A stretch of 64,000 nt of DNA from QHXW01 sp963768075 (GTDB lineage: Bacteria; Acidobacteriota; Terriglobia; Bryobacterales; Bryobacteraceae). The DNA lies in contig CAVYHD010000001.1 of NCBI GenBank assembly GCA_963768075.1, positions 62,001-126,000 of the forward strand, written 5' to 3'. A program made the translations under genes and the position numbers. Of the stretch, positions 1-8,611 are shown one piece after another; the stretch's first letter is position 1; each line of letters opens with the position of its first letter. A model generated the notes under the pieces. It was not told where the DNA came from. It saw only the letters and a list, made by a program, of their open reading frames with translations, and did no database searches.

Positions 1-2004
1 CCTGGGTTCAGGTACGGTGACTTGAAGCGCCAGCGGGTACTCTTCGTAATGCGATTGCGGCAGGTAGAGTTCGAACTGAGGCTCCATGCACCCGAAGTGC
101 CGGGGTGATTGCTCCTCAGGGTTGCGCGGCCACACATTGACCTTTTTCAGTTGGTCGGCACTGAACCCTGCCGGTGCCAGGTCGATAGCCGGAACTTCAA
201 GGTTGGCGGTCTCTAAAGCTTCGGCGCTATCGCCGATCGACGCCTGGTTGCTGAACGCGCCCACCGGCGCAACGGTCTCGGTCGCAGCGGGCTCGAACAC
301 CAGGTCGCTAGTGCCGGCTCCGATCTCCGGCATGGCCAGAGGAGCCGGCGCGACGAGCGCTTTGGCAATGATGGGCCGGGCTACCGACTCCGCCACTACC
401 GGTTCCGCGGCGAAGAATTCCGGACCGTGCTTCAGGCGCACAGCGCGATCGGGCAGGCTGATCGCCACCCGGCCGCTCAAGTTCTTGGCGCCATTGCGCA
501 ACAGCGTCGGCGCTGGCGCGGCGTCGAACTCGGTGTCGAATTTCGGTTCGGCGAGGGAGGCGCTCAGGTCCAGCGAGCTGGCGGGCAGCACCGATTCAAG
601 TGCCATCGGGAACCAACTCGTGCTCCGCAGCAACAGCGTCTCAGCGATCTTGGTCTGCGGCCCGAAAGCGTCCACCTGCTCCGGTGTTACGTCCAGCGGA
701 TCATCGGCCATCAGATCCGGTGCGCCCGCTTTCACAAGGATGCCCGGCAGCAGCAAGTCAAAGGTGGCTGCGTCAAAGATGGCGACTTCGTCGCTCACTG
801 GCGTGATGGCCCGGTTCTGCACCTGCGGCCCAAGGTTCTCGGCTGCCAGGAGCGCGCCGGCGAGAATCTCCAGGTCGCCTGTTTCCACCGCGATTTCGGG
901 CACCATCACATCGAACGCCGATGCGTTGAAAATGGCGGCCTCATCGCTCAATGGCGCGGACGCCCCTTCGCGCGCTGCCGGAAATGGAATGACCATGGCG
1001 GGCGCCACGGCCGGACCGGCTGCCTCGCTCTGCTGGCGGTAGTCCATGCCCGCGGCTTCGAATTGCCAGGCCAACGGCGACGGGATCGAGGCCGTAGCTG
1101 GCCGTGTGCTGCGGAATCTCTCGATGGCGGCCGCGCAGTCGGCCGCGGGAAGCATGGCCATCGAGGACCGCGTGGGAGCCAGGCTGACAGGAATCTGCCA
1201 GCTCATTGGATCTTCCAACCAGATTTGTCCGCCGGACTGGACCGCCACTTCCGGCAGCGCCTCGATGCTCTCCGCCAGCGCAATGCTGGAATAGGCTTGC
1301 ACCGGGAAGAACTCGACGCGTCCCGCTCCCGACGGACCAGCGACGGCCGTGTGCAGAGCTTTGGTTGTGGTGGCAACCGGCTGGATCTGCGGGGCGAGAC
1401 TTCCACTGACCGGAAGCACCGCCTCTAATAAGGGATCGGGAACGTGTACGTAAACGTGGTTGAGTTCGTCGAAGACCGCGGGGCTCGAGGTCCATCGCTG
1501 GGAAGACTGGATATTACGCGGCCGCGGGCTAATCCCGGCTGGTCGATCCAACATTGCGACGGTGGCGGCACCGTGATTCTGCTCGAAGCGCAGGCGCAGA
1601 CTGTCGATGCTCAAGACATTCGGAGCGATCGCGATCACAGTTCCCGCACCGGCCCGCGCGGCGATTTTCACTGGCGCCGGCGCCAGCGGCGCAAAGGACT
1701 GGGACGTGGCGGCGAATGACGGGCGGGCGCTAGCATGGGCGAAATCTGGCATCGCGGGAGGAGCCGGCTTCTCACAAGGCGTGCTCACACCGTGTCGCAT
1801 CACCACGGGTTCCTGCACGCGCGGCTTCTCAAACTGGAAGCCGGCGATTCCACCCGGGCGGGGCTTCCCGGCAATCTTCGGAAGATGCTCGAGCGCTTTG
1901 CGTACGCGCTCGTGGTAGCGCTGGCGATGGTCGCGGCTGCAGAAGTCCTCATCGAAGAGTCCTCGCAACGGCCACAAATTTTTCCCGCAATACTGGCAGC
2001 GCAA
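1..2004 (-). CDS. Zinc-ribbon N-terminus, low-complexity hypothetical protein (partial)
   Basis: An open frame runs on the minus strand from a TTG at 2004 to the window edge, so the C-terminus is missing; at least 667 residues are visible. TTG is chosen because a stop lies 12 codons upstream, a GGAAGGG ribosome site precedes it, and it starts exactly at a zinc-ribbon: C3, C6, C22 and H26, followed by an RYHERVRKALEHL helix. The rest is rich in Ala, Pro, Val and Glu and looks disordered, with a repeated motif of the form SDE.AIF.A..FD. (see findings). I recognise no enzymatic domain. The N-terminal treble-clef-like motif suggests a binding or scaffolding role, but that is inference. Plus-strand ORFs of over 300 codons opposite this gene are shadows. 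Confidence 0.6.
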   Translation of the reverse strand, partial: MRCQYCGKNLWPLRGLFDEDFCSRDHRQRYHERVRKALEHLPKIAGKPRPGGIAGFQFEKPRVQEPVVMRHGVSTPCEKPAPPAMPDFAHASARPSFAATSQSFAPLAPAPVKIAARAGAGTVIAIAPNVLSIDSLRLRFEQNHGAATVAMLDRPAGISPRPRNIQSSQRWTSSPAVFDELNHVYVHVPDPLLEAVLPVSGSLAPQIQPVATTTKALHTAVAGPSGAGRVEFFPVQAYSSIALAESIEALPEVAVQSGGQIWLEDPMSWQIPVSLAPTRSSMAMLPAADCAAAIERFRSTRPATASIPSPLAWQFEAAGMDYRQQSEAAGPAVAPAMVIPFPAAREGASAPLSDEAAIFNASAFDVMVPEIAVETGDLEILAGALLAAENLGPQVQNRAITPVSDEVAIFDAATFDLLLPGILVKAGAPDLMADDPLDVTPEQVDAFGPQTKIAETLLLRSTSWFPMALESVLPASSLDLSASLAEPKFDTEFDAAPAPTLLRNGAKNLSGRVAISLPDRAVRLKHGPEFFAAEPVVAESVARPIIAKALVAPAPLAMPEIGAGTSDLVFEPAATETVAPVGAFSNQASIGDSAEALETANLEVPAIDLAPAGFSADQLKKVNVWPRNPEEQSPRHFGCMEPQFELYLPQSHYEEYPLALQVTVPEPR

Positions 2005-2033
2005 AAACGTCGCCCTTCCTTCGTGCGGTTTTC

Positions 2034-2039
2034 ATTATA
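2034..2039 (-). promoter_or_regulatory. Probable -10 box for the zinc-ribbon gene
   Basis: Read on the minus strand this is a perfect TATAAT in an AT-rich stretch. It ends 30 bases before the TTG start at 2004, leaving room for a leader of about 23 bases. The -35 region (CTTTAA at 17 bases) is poor, so the call rests on the -10 and the base composition. Confidence 0.4.
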
Positions 2040-2308
2040 TAGGAAAACTCCCACAATTAAAGACTTTTCTGGCCAAATTTTGGGAGAATGTATTAAAAGA
2101 ACTCGGTTAATTAAAGTATATTTTCCAACGTGATACCAACACTGGTTGTCAAAGGTTATGCGTGGGGCCGCGGAAGTTATCTCCCGATAATCTTCCCTGG
2201 TTTAGGCGCTCAATTTTGCTAATTTTAGTTACGTTCCTAAAAGAAAACAGGCCGCTATTAACCTAAGATAACCGCGGACAGTCGGGATTAGCAAAGCGCG
2301 CCCGGGAG
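2040..2308. other. AT-rich intergenic region
   Basis: About 270 bases upstream of the zinc-ribbon gene and downstream of the secreted hypothetical protein. It is clearly more AT-rich than the surrounding genes, with runs such as AATTAAAGACTTTT and TTTTGCTAATTTTAG. I see no ORF, RNA gene or clear terminator in it; it probably holds promoter sequence for the leftward gene. Confidence 0.4.
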
Positions 2309-2941
2309 CTAGCGCGGGTCATCCTTGAGAGGAAACTCGAAGTACACAAGCTCCCTGCCGGAGGCGGCTTCCTGGATGCCGCTCACGTACAGCCTGGCGC
2401 CGGGCCGATGTCCCGTTTGAAAGTAGAAGAAGCCCCCCGCCGATTCTCCCGCCGGGATCACTTTCGCCGAAAACGCCCGGCCTTCAATCTCCCAGGCGTC
2501 GAGCGGGTTCTTGTGGCTTGACATGCGAGGCATTCCCGTCGGCAACGGACTGGGCGCCAGCTTGGGATTGGCCGGACCGCGCAAATAGCGGATATCCGGG
2601 GCCGGCGTGGCATCCACGTGGCCGCCATCGCGGTCGACATAGTCCACGCGAATCTTCTCCAGCCGAATAGTCTGGCCGCTGTCATTCTGGATCACCACCA
2701 GCACAGGCAGGATGCCGTATTGATATGGGTTCACCTTGCCAAAGGCGGTTTTGGCCTTCTCCTCGATAACGTAAACCGAGGCGCCCACCGTGACCTTCTC
2801 GCTCGTCTGGTTTGAGGCGTAGCTCGCGGCGGGCGCCATTTCGAACTTTGGCTTGTCTTTGTCCGCCGCCCACGCCTTGTTCGGGCTGGCCACCGCCGCT
2901 ATACTCATCAGAAGAGCCAAGCGTTTGAAAACAAAAGGCAT
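2309..2941 (-). CDS. Secreted hypothetical protein, 210 aa
   Basis: The first 26 residues form a typical signal peptide: a Lys/Arg after the start, a hydrophobic core LALLMSIAAVA, and cleavage predicted after KAWA. The mature part is about 185 residues with alternating hydrophobic stretches (GILPVLVVIQNDSG, VYFEFPLKD) that suggest a beta-rich domain exported to the periplasm or surface. I cannot assign a function. Its ATG at 2941 lies head to head with the rightward waaA-lpxK gene, whose possible starts fall inside this gene's first codons, so the two 5' ends overlap or abut and any promoters must lie inside the opposite coding sequence. Confidence 0.7.
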   Translation of the reverse strand: MPFVFKRLALLMSIAAVASPNKAWAADKDKPKFEMAPAASYASNQTSEKVTVGASVYVIEEKAKTAFGKVNPYQYGILPVLVVIQNDSGQTIRLEKIRVDYVDRDGGHVDATPAPDIRYLRGPANPKLAPSPLPTGMPRMSSHKNPLDAWEIEGRAFSAKVIPAGESAGGFFYFQTGHRPGARLYVSGIQEAASGRELVYFEFPLKDDPR

Positions 2942-5342
2942 TTATTTCCTCTATCGGGTACTTCAGGCGTTGGCACTTCCGGCGGTACTGGCCTATTTTC
3001 TATTCCGGAGCGTGCGGCACTCCGCCTATTTTAGTTCCCTCGGGCAGCGGCTGGGCTTTTTGCCCGCCTCCTTCAGACAGACTGTTCCCGGCGCCATCTG
3101 GTTGCACGCGGTTTCGGTGGGCGAGGTGGTCGCCGTTATCGAATTGGCGCGCCGCCTGCGTCTGGAGTTTCCCCGCGCGCCCCTATTTCTTTCCGTTGGC
3201 ACGCTCGCCGGCCATGCCACGGCGCAGGAGAAGTTGTCCAGCACCGTCACCGGTGTTTTTTACGCACCGCTCGATCAGGTGTTCGCCGTCCGTCGCGTGC
3301 TGCGTACACTTCAACCGGCGATTGTGGTCATTCTCGAAACGGAAATCTGGCCGAACCTGTTTCGTGAGGTCAAGCGGGCCGGTTGCGGGCTCTTAATCCT
3401 CAACGGGCGCATTTCAGATCGCACCGAGGCGCGCTATAGGCGGATGCGCTGGTTTTTTCAGGAAGTGCTCCGCTGGCCCGATGCCATACTGGCCCAAACG
3501 GAGTTAATTCGTGAGCGTTATCTGGCCATGGGTGCTCCCGCCGACCGGGTCAAAATCGGCGGCAATCTCAAATACGATTTTCTGCCGCGCGAGGCGGAGG
3601 CCGGAACACCGGTGCGTCAACTCATCGATGGCCTGCGGCCGGCCGAGGTCTGGATCGCGGCCAGCACCATGCCGCCTGCCTCGGACGGGGATGTCGACGA
3701 AGATGACGCTGTTATTGCCGCGTTCCGGGACCTTGCACCCAAGCATCCGCGCATGCTGCTTGTCCTCGTTCCGAGGAAGCCGGAACGGTTTGATGGGGCC
3801 GCGGCGAAGCTGGCGGCTGCCGGCATCTCGTTCGTGCGGCGCTCCAACCTTCAGGCGCCGCTGGAACTCCCTGGCGCGCTGCTGCTCGATTCCATCGGTG
3901 AGCTGAGCGGCTTGTTTCCACTGGCGGATGTCGTGTTCATGGGCGGTACGCTAGCGGCGCGCGGCGGCCACAACATTCTGGAGCCCGCTTTTTTTGCCCG
4001 GCCGGTCATCTGCGGGCCGCACATGGAGAACTTTCGGCAAATCGCGCAGGAATTTCGGGAGCACAAGGCCTGCGTGGAGATCTCATCGGCCTCCGGGCTT
4101 GCCGGCGCGGTGGATCAGTTGCTCACGGATCGCGCTCGGGCAGCCGAGATCGGCCGGCACGCGCTGCAGTGCGCGGAATCAAGCCGTGGCGCCACGGAAC
4201 GCGCGTTGGCCATGATCCGTGAGGCCGCGCAACGGGCTTGCCCGCAAGTTCGGCCGGCGCTGGCGGCGCTTGTTGTCCTTTGGCCCCTGGCGCGGATCTG
4301 GAGTTCGGCCGGAGCGTGGAAGCGCCGGCGAAACCTGCGCAGGCGCCGAAAACTCGACGTTGCCGTCATCAGCGTGGGCAACATCACAATGGGAGGAACC
4401 GGCAAAACTCCGTTCGTTCTCTATCTCGCCGAATGCTTGCGACGCGCCGGCCGCCAGCCGGGCATCTTAACGCGCGGCTACGGCAGACATTCGGTCGACA
4501 AGCAGCTCATTCTGGAACCGGGAGCACAGGTGAAGACTGCGCAGACGGGCGATGAACCCCAGATTTTTCTGCGCTCCGCCCTTGCGCCGCTGGGCATCGG
4601 CGCGGACCGCTTCGAAACCGGCCGCCGGCTCCAGGAGCGCTTCGGCGCGAACGTACTGATCCTGGACGATGGCTTTCAGCACGTGCGTCTCGACCGTCAG
4701 GTGGATATCGTGCTGATCGACGCCCTGGCGCCCTTCGGGGAAGGTGATGTGTTTCCGTTGGGGAGTCTGCGCGAGCCCCTCGACGCTCTCGGCCGGGCGG
4801 ATGCCTTCGTGATCAGCCGCGGCGATTCCGCGCCGGGCACGTGGGACATCGAGCGCGCTTTACGCCGTTATAACACTGACGCGCCCGTTTTTCGTGCGCG
4901 CGTCGTGCCTGAGCATTGGGTCGAAGCCGCCACCGGATTACAAATTCCGGCCCGCGAACTTCCCATTACCCGGGCGGCCGCGTTCTGCGGGCTGGGAAAT
5001 CCAAAATCGTTTTGGACCATGCTGGACCAGCTCGGGATTGAGATCGCCGACCGCATTGCTTTCGACGATCACCACGTTTATCGTGCGAGCGAGATGCGCC
5101 GTCTGGCGCGCCAGTTTCTCGCCGTAAAAGCGGAGGCCGCCCTTACCACCGAAAAAGATGCCATCAATTTCTGCGAAGGCGGCGTAGCGCTGATGACGCC
5201 GCTGCCGGTCTATTGGCTCAAAATCCGCGTGGAAATCGACCGGGAGACGGAGTTCCTGGCGTTCATCGAGAGCCGGGTGGTGTCGGCGGACAATAGGCGC
5301 GTGCGGCACGCTTTACAATCGGGTAAGGAAACACTAAATTAG
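2925..5342 (+). CDS. waaA-lpxK: Kdo transferase / lipid A 4'-kinase fusion (WaaA-LpxK)
   Basis: One uninterrupted frame encodes two lipid A enzymes. Residues 1 to about 430 match WaaA (KdtA), the GT-B enzyme that moves Kdo from CMP-Kdo to lipid IVA: an N-terminal hydrophobic segment, then HAVSVGEV, the LNGRISDRTEARYRR region and a C-terminal GGTLAARGGHNILEPA loop. From about residue 440 to the end is LpxK, the ATP-dependent 4'-kinase, with Walker A GGTGKTP near residue 490 and DDGFQH downstream. Each half is near normal family length. The start is uncertain: TTG 2925 is used here; ATG 2853 would overlap the divergent gene by 89 bases. It is followed within 7 bases by vapB. The fused product would act at the inner face of the inner membrane. 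LpxK normally acts just before WaaA, so the fusion joins consecutive steps. Confidence 0.88.
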   Translation: MKTKGIYFLYRVLQALALPAVLAYFLFRSVRHSAYFSSLGQRLGFLPASFRQTVPGAIWLHAVSVGEVVAVIELARRLRLEFPRAPLFLSVGTLAGHATAQEKLSSTVTGVFYAPLDQVFAVRRVLRTLQPAIVVILETEIWPNLFREVKRAGCGLLILNGRISDRTEARYRRMRWFFQEVLRWPDAILAQTELIRERYLAMGAPADRVKIGGNLKYDFLPREAEAGTPVRQLIDGLRPAEVWIAASTMPPASDGDVDEDDAVIAAFRDLAPKHPRMLLVLVPRKPERFDGAAAKLAAAGISFVRRSNLQAPLELPGALLLDSIGELSGLFPLADVVFMGGTLAARGGHNILEPAFFARPVICGPHMENFRQIAQEFREHKACVEISSASGLAGAVDQLLTDRARAAEIGRHALQCAESSRGATERALAMIREAAQRACPQVRPALAALVVLWPLARIWSSAGAWKRRRNLRRRRKLDVAVISVGNITMGGTGKTPFVLYLAECLRRAGRQPGILTRGYGRHSVDKQLILEPGAQVKTAQTGDEPQIFLRSALAPLGIGADRFETGRRLQERFGANVLILDDGFQHVRLDRQVDIVLIDALAPFGEGDVFPLGSLREPLDALGRADAFVISRGDSAPGTWDIERALRRYNTDAPVFRARVVPEHWVEAATGLQIPARELPITRAAAFCGLGNPKSFWTMLDQLGIEIADRIAFDDHHVYRASEMRRLARQFLAVKAEAALTTEKDAINFCEGGVALMTPLPVYWLKIRVEIDRETEFLAFIESRVVSADNRRVRHALQSGKETLN

Positions 5343-5349
5343 TAAGGAG

Positions 5350-5592
5350 ATGGCTACCAGCACGCTAAGCAGCAAGGGCCAGATCACCATTCCCAAGGAG
5401 ATCCGGGACCACTTGAAGCTTCGCACCGGAAACCGGCTCGAATTTCGTATCGCACGCGACGGGCACGTCGTCATGCAGCCTCGATGCCGGGACGTTCGAG
5501 AGTTGAAGGGAATCGTGAGATCCCCCCGCCGGAAGCCGGTCTCCGTCGAGGAAATGAACGACGCGATTGCACAGGGTTTTGCCGGGAAGTGA
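5350..5592 (+). CDS. vapB: AbrB-family antitoxin (VapB-like)
   Basis: 80 residues. The N-terminus STLSSKGQITIPKEIRDHL is the swapped-hairpin AbrB/MazE DNA-binding fold, and the C-terminal tail (PVSVEEMNDAIAQGFAGK) is the usual toxin-wrapping segment. The ATG follows a TAAGGAG ribosome site placed directly after the waaA-lpxK stop. The stop codon overlaps the GTG start of the PIN-domain toxin. Antitoxins of this kind neutralise the toxin and repress their own operon; that is family knowledge. Confidence 0.88.
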   Translation: MATSTLSSKGQITIPKEIRDHLKLRTGNRLEFRIARDGHVVMQPRCRDVRELKGIVRSPRRKPVSVEEMNDAIAQGFAGK

Positions 5593-5987
5593 GAGCCATC
5601 GACACCAATATCCTGGTTCGCTACATGGCGGCGGACGATCCCCGGCAGACGCGCCTGGCCGAGAGGTTTATCGAAGCTTGCCGGAGAGAAGAGGAGCCCA
5701 TTTTCATTCCGATTCTTGTTCTCTGTGAGCTCGTATGGGTCCTGGATCGCAGTTACCGCCACGCCAAGGCCGGCATCCTCGCGGCACTCGACCAGATCCT
5801 GGAGACCGACCTTTTCGTCATCGAAAATGACGGCTCAGTTCGCCGCAGTGTTGAGGAATACCGGGCGGGCAAAGGCAACTTCGCCGACTACGTAATCGAA
5901 AACGTCGCTAAACATGCGGGATGCTCTGACACGGTCACCTTCGATCGCGCCCTCGCCGGCGCCGCGGGATTCACGCTGCTTCGTTAG
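5589..5987 (+). CDS. vapC: PIN-domain toxin ribonuclease (VapC-like)
   Basis: 132 residues from a GTG at 5589 that shares GTGA with the antitoxin stop (TGA 5590-5592). PIN-domain acidic residues are visible: D in RAIDTNILVRYM, E in LVLCELVWVL, D in GNFADYVIE and D in VTFDRAL. VapC toxins are Mg-dependent endonucleases that cut tRNA or rRNA. The longer upstream frame to 5484 is not used because it runs through vapB. The overlap and order (antitoxin first) are standard for vapBC. It converges on the hydrolase gene, with three bases between the stops. Confidence 0.88.
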   Translation: MRAIDTNILVRYMAADDPRQTRLAERFIEACRREEEPIFIPILVLCELVWVLDRSYRHAKAGILAALDQILETDLFVIENDGSVRRSVEEYRAGKGNFADYVIENVAKHAGCSDTVTFDRALAGAAGFTLLR

Positions 5988-5990
5988 CCC

Positions 5991-7979
5991 TTACTGCCCG
6001 CTCAAATAATCCCACTCCGTCGCGCTGTGCTCGACCACTTGCGGAATGTCGCCTTCGAGCAGGTAGCCGTTGGCGGCGAGCTGCCGGGCTGCGGCCTCGA
6101 TCTTAGCTAGATAGTCGGCGCGGCCCGAGTAGCGTTCGGCAATCGACGCACGCGGGTCTCCGTGCAGCTCGCGATCCGCTTTGGTTTGCGCGAAGGGAAT
6201 GAACGAACCGATCATGCTGTTAAGCTCTTCCGGCGCTCCGATGTCGCGTGAGCGCAGGTTCCAGCCGGTGTAGGTGGCAAGCGGAACTTGAATCTCCGGC
6301 ATGCGAATGCCCGTGGTCTCATTGCCATCGCGATCCACTTGCGGCAAAAGAATTGGGAACGCATGGCCCACTTTCGGCGGCTCGTTCGTAGTGATACCGG
6401 CTGTGCGAAATTCCTCTCCGTAGTCAACGCGGTATGCCTGCTGGAAATGCGTGGGCACAGAGACGCCCGGAATTTTTGGGAATTGCAGAGCGCCCCGCGG
6501 CACCAGCGTATCCTGCGCTATGCGTGGATATTGCGACACGGGCGGCTCCTTGCCGTCGCGCACCCAGCGGTCCATCGCAACCAGCAGCGCCCGCATGGCC
6601 CAGCGGTAGTCGTTCGGATTGCTGATATTCTGCGTGTGCGGTTTCGGCGGAGGAAAGGCCGCTGGCCCATGCTGCCCGCCCGTGAGGAAATAAATGCGCG
6701 TGGTGTCGGGAATGACGGCGTCCTTCTGGCCGTCGATCGAGATGTGGATGAGTGACGCCGCCCGGCCCCAGTATTCGTAGGCGGAGTTGCTGTAGAAGAT
6801 TTTCGGAACCGCGTTGTCCTTCATTGCGCGCACCAGCAGACCATCCGTCAGGCCCGTTTCCGGATCGGTCTCAGGAAGGTCGGTAAACGGGAAAATGTCC
6901 GTCGGATAGAACAGGTTCATGAACGGATGCCCGTCGCGCGAAGCCTGGCCGAAACGAATATTGAAACTGCCGCGCCCGGCTCCCGCCACATGCGCCAGCA
7001 CGCCGTCGAAGACCCGCCGATCCCGCTCGTCGCGATTGAACCCGTAATAAAGAAACGTGCGCAGGAAGCGCCCGCTCTGCGAAATGCCGAATCCATAGGC
7101 GCGCTTGAGGTAGTGGCTGGAATCTCCCAGCACCGTCTCCGGGCCGCCGTATTTCAGGAACGAGATGAGATCGCGAACGGCGGTGGGGCCCAAGCCTACC
7201 AGCACGGGATCCTGAGCGGTGTAAACCAATTCGTAGATTCTGCCGGGTTGGAATCCAGTGGGCATCACGACGTGCGTGCCGTCTTCGATATGCCAGTCAG
7301 CCCGCGGCACCGGGCGCCGTTCGCCGTCGCGCGAGTCGCGAACCGTCAGCACAAGATTCGGGTCGTCGGGATTCACGGGTTTGTACGGAATGTGCTCGCG
7401 GTCGGCGAGCGAATGTCGGGTTTCTATGCGATCCGGGACGAATTCGGAGCGAATCAGCCCGGTGATTGCGCGTCCGCCGTCGCGGGCAACCGGCGCATAG
7501 AGGCGCATGAGGCCCTCGGTCCGCGGCACGTCGAACTGCCATCCTAGCCAGACCAGCGTGAAGCCGTGCTCCAGCAGAAAGTTGTCGCCAAATTGGTCGG
7601 GCGTGCGCGGATCGAAAGAGCCGGCGGCGTGATCGTACATGCCGAGCATGGCTTTGCCGCCCCGGTTCGAGACTTCGAACAGCGCGGCGCCGTTGCCGTG
7701 CGCGGGGTCGCGCGGTTTCAGGATGTAGAGATCGGCGGAAAATTCCACCAGACCAGCCTGGTTCCTGGGCGCCTTGTCGATGTCGGAGATGATGCGGTTC
7801 GCCGGATTTTTCGGATCGACGGCGAAGTAGGCTTTTCCGATCAGCCGCTCATAGGGACCTGTGGAACCGAACGACTTTCCCCCGAGCACGTCCGAGCGCT
7901 GGGAAACCTCGATGCGAACCAAAGCCGCAGGCGTCAGACTAGCCAGGCACACCGCAAGAACGCAGACACGTGGAAGCAT
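5991..7979 (-). CDS. Secreted alpha/beta-hydrolase-domain protein
   Basis: 662 residues from ATG 7979. The upstream 24 codons are rejected because the ATG begins a good signal peptide (MLPRVCVLAVCLASLTPAAL). The protein matches the family annotated as alpha/beta hydrolase domain-containing protein: a beta-rich N-terminal part (VLGGKSFGSTGPYERL), then a hydrolase core with a nucleophile elbow GISQSGRFLR around residue 340 and further conserved segments (FPFTDLPETDPETGLTDG). The substrate is unknown; family members are predicted periplasmic esterases or peptidases. Monocistronic as far as I can see, between two toxin-antitoxin pairs. Confidence 0.75.
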   Translation of the reverse strand: MLPRVCVLAVCLASLTPAALVRIEVSQRSDVLGGKSFGSTGPYERLIGKAYFAVDPKNPANRIISDIDKAPRNQAGLVEFSADLYILKPRDPAHGNGAALFEVSNRGGKAMLGMYDHAAGSFDPRTPDQFGDNFLLEHGFTLVWLGWQFDVPRTEGLMRLYAPVARDGGRAITGLIRSEFVPDRIETRHSLADREHIPYKPVNPDDPNLVLTVRDSRDGERRPVPRADWHIEDGTHVVMPTGFQPGRIYELVYTAQDPVLVGLGPTAVRDLISFLKYGGPETVLGDSSHYLKRAYGFGISQSGRFLRTFLYYGFNRDERDRRVFDGVLAHVAGAGRGSFNIRFGQASRDGHPFMNLFYPTDIFPFTDLPETDPETGLTDGLLVRAMKDNAVPKIFYSNSAYEYWGRAASLIHISIDGQKDAVIPDTTRIYFLTGGQHGPAAFPPPKPHTQNISNPNDYRWAMRALLVAMDRWVRDGKEPPVSQYPRIAQDTLVPRGALQFPKIPGVSVPTHFQQAYRVDYGEEFRTAGITTNEPPKVGHAFPILLPQVDRDGNETTGIRMPEIQVPLATYTGWNLRSRDIGAPEELNSMIGSFIPFAQTKADRELHGDPRASIAERYSGRADYLAKIEAAARQLAANGYLLEGDIPQVVEHSATEWDYLSGQ

Positions 7980-8016
7980 GCGAGGGATTGTATCGCAATG
8001 GCGAGCGGGGCGAGGG

Positions 8017-8361
8017 TTAGTCGAGAGCGGCGCGCAGATTCCTGCGCACATTTGATCGATCTGCAGGCGAAAGGCTTCCCGCTCTCCTCAGGATCAGGCG
8101 GTTATCCAGCGTGAAAAGCTTCACGCGAGCTACGCATGGCACGCGCAAGCCCGCCACCGCGTGATCGCGAAGGGGAACGTCGCCAGGCCACCCGGAATGT
8201 CCGGCGGATGTGATCATTTCCATCACTGAATGCCCATTTCTGTTGAAGGTTCTGTTGCTAACGATCAAGGCAGGCCGCCGTTTTGCCGCGTTCCTGTCGG
8301 TAAAAGGAAACGGGACGACAACCACATCCCAAGGATCATAGATCACGGAAGGCTTCTTCAT
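8017..8361 (-). CDS. MazF/PemK-family endoribonuclease toxin
   Basis: About 114 residues from ATG 8361; a GTG three codons upstream is an alternative. Family hallmarks: VVVVPFPFTDRNAAKRRPAL at the N-terminus, the RPA(L)IVSN strand, and a central region ending in VARVKLFTLD. MazF toxins cut mRNA at short sequence motifs. The start lies inside the antitoxin gene with a 26-base overlap, so the two are translationally coupled. Confidence 0.85.
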   Translation of the reverse strand: MKKPSVIYDPWDVVVVPFPFTDRNAAKRRPALIVSNRTFNRNGHSVMEMITSAGHSGWPGDVPLRDHAVAGLRVPCVARVKLFTLDNRLILRRAGSLSPADRSNVRRNLRAALD

Positions 8362-8563
8362 CTTCCGCACTCGCCCATTCGTCCAGCGTCTTGGATAGCG
8401 CTGAATGATAGGCGGCGTCGAACGGGCCCACGCGCTTCAACGTCACCACCTTTCCTCTCACTTCGTACGCAACCAGATCACCTGGTTCGGCGCCGAGAGT
8501 ATCGCGGACTTTCTTGGGGATTGTTACCTGGCCCTTACTGGATATTCGGCTGGTCAGCGGCAT
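8336..8563 (-). CDS. AbrB/MazE-type antitoxin
   Basis: 75 residues with the AbrB fold signature TSRISSKGQVTIPKKVRDTL and a C-terminal acidic tail (DEWASAEDEEAFRDL) expected to occupy the toxin active site. First gene of a minus-strand pair with the MazF-like toxin. Same DNA-binding fold as the VapB antitoxin 3 kb away, but only the N-terminal motif resembles it, so this does not look like a recent duplication. Confidence 0.85.
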   Translation of the reverse strand: MPLTSRISSKGQVTIPKKVRDTLGAEPGDLVAYEVRGKVVTLKRVGPFDAAYHSALSKTLDEWASAEDEEAFRDL

Positions 8564-8611
8564 TGGAATCTTTACTCTTTACTTCAAGGGTAAAGCTTTT
8601 TCCGCTTCCGG

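Noticed and set aside
86..1428. Two long plus-strand frames (318 and 333 codons)
   Set aside because: They lie opposite the open minus-strand zinc-ribbon gene, have no domain, and arise from its GC-rich third positions.
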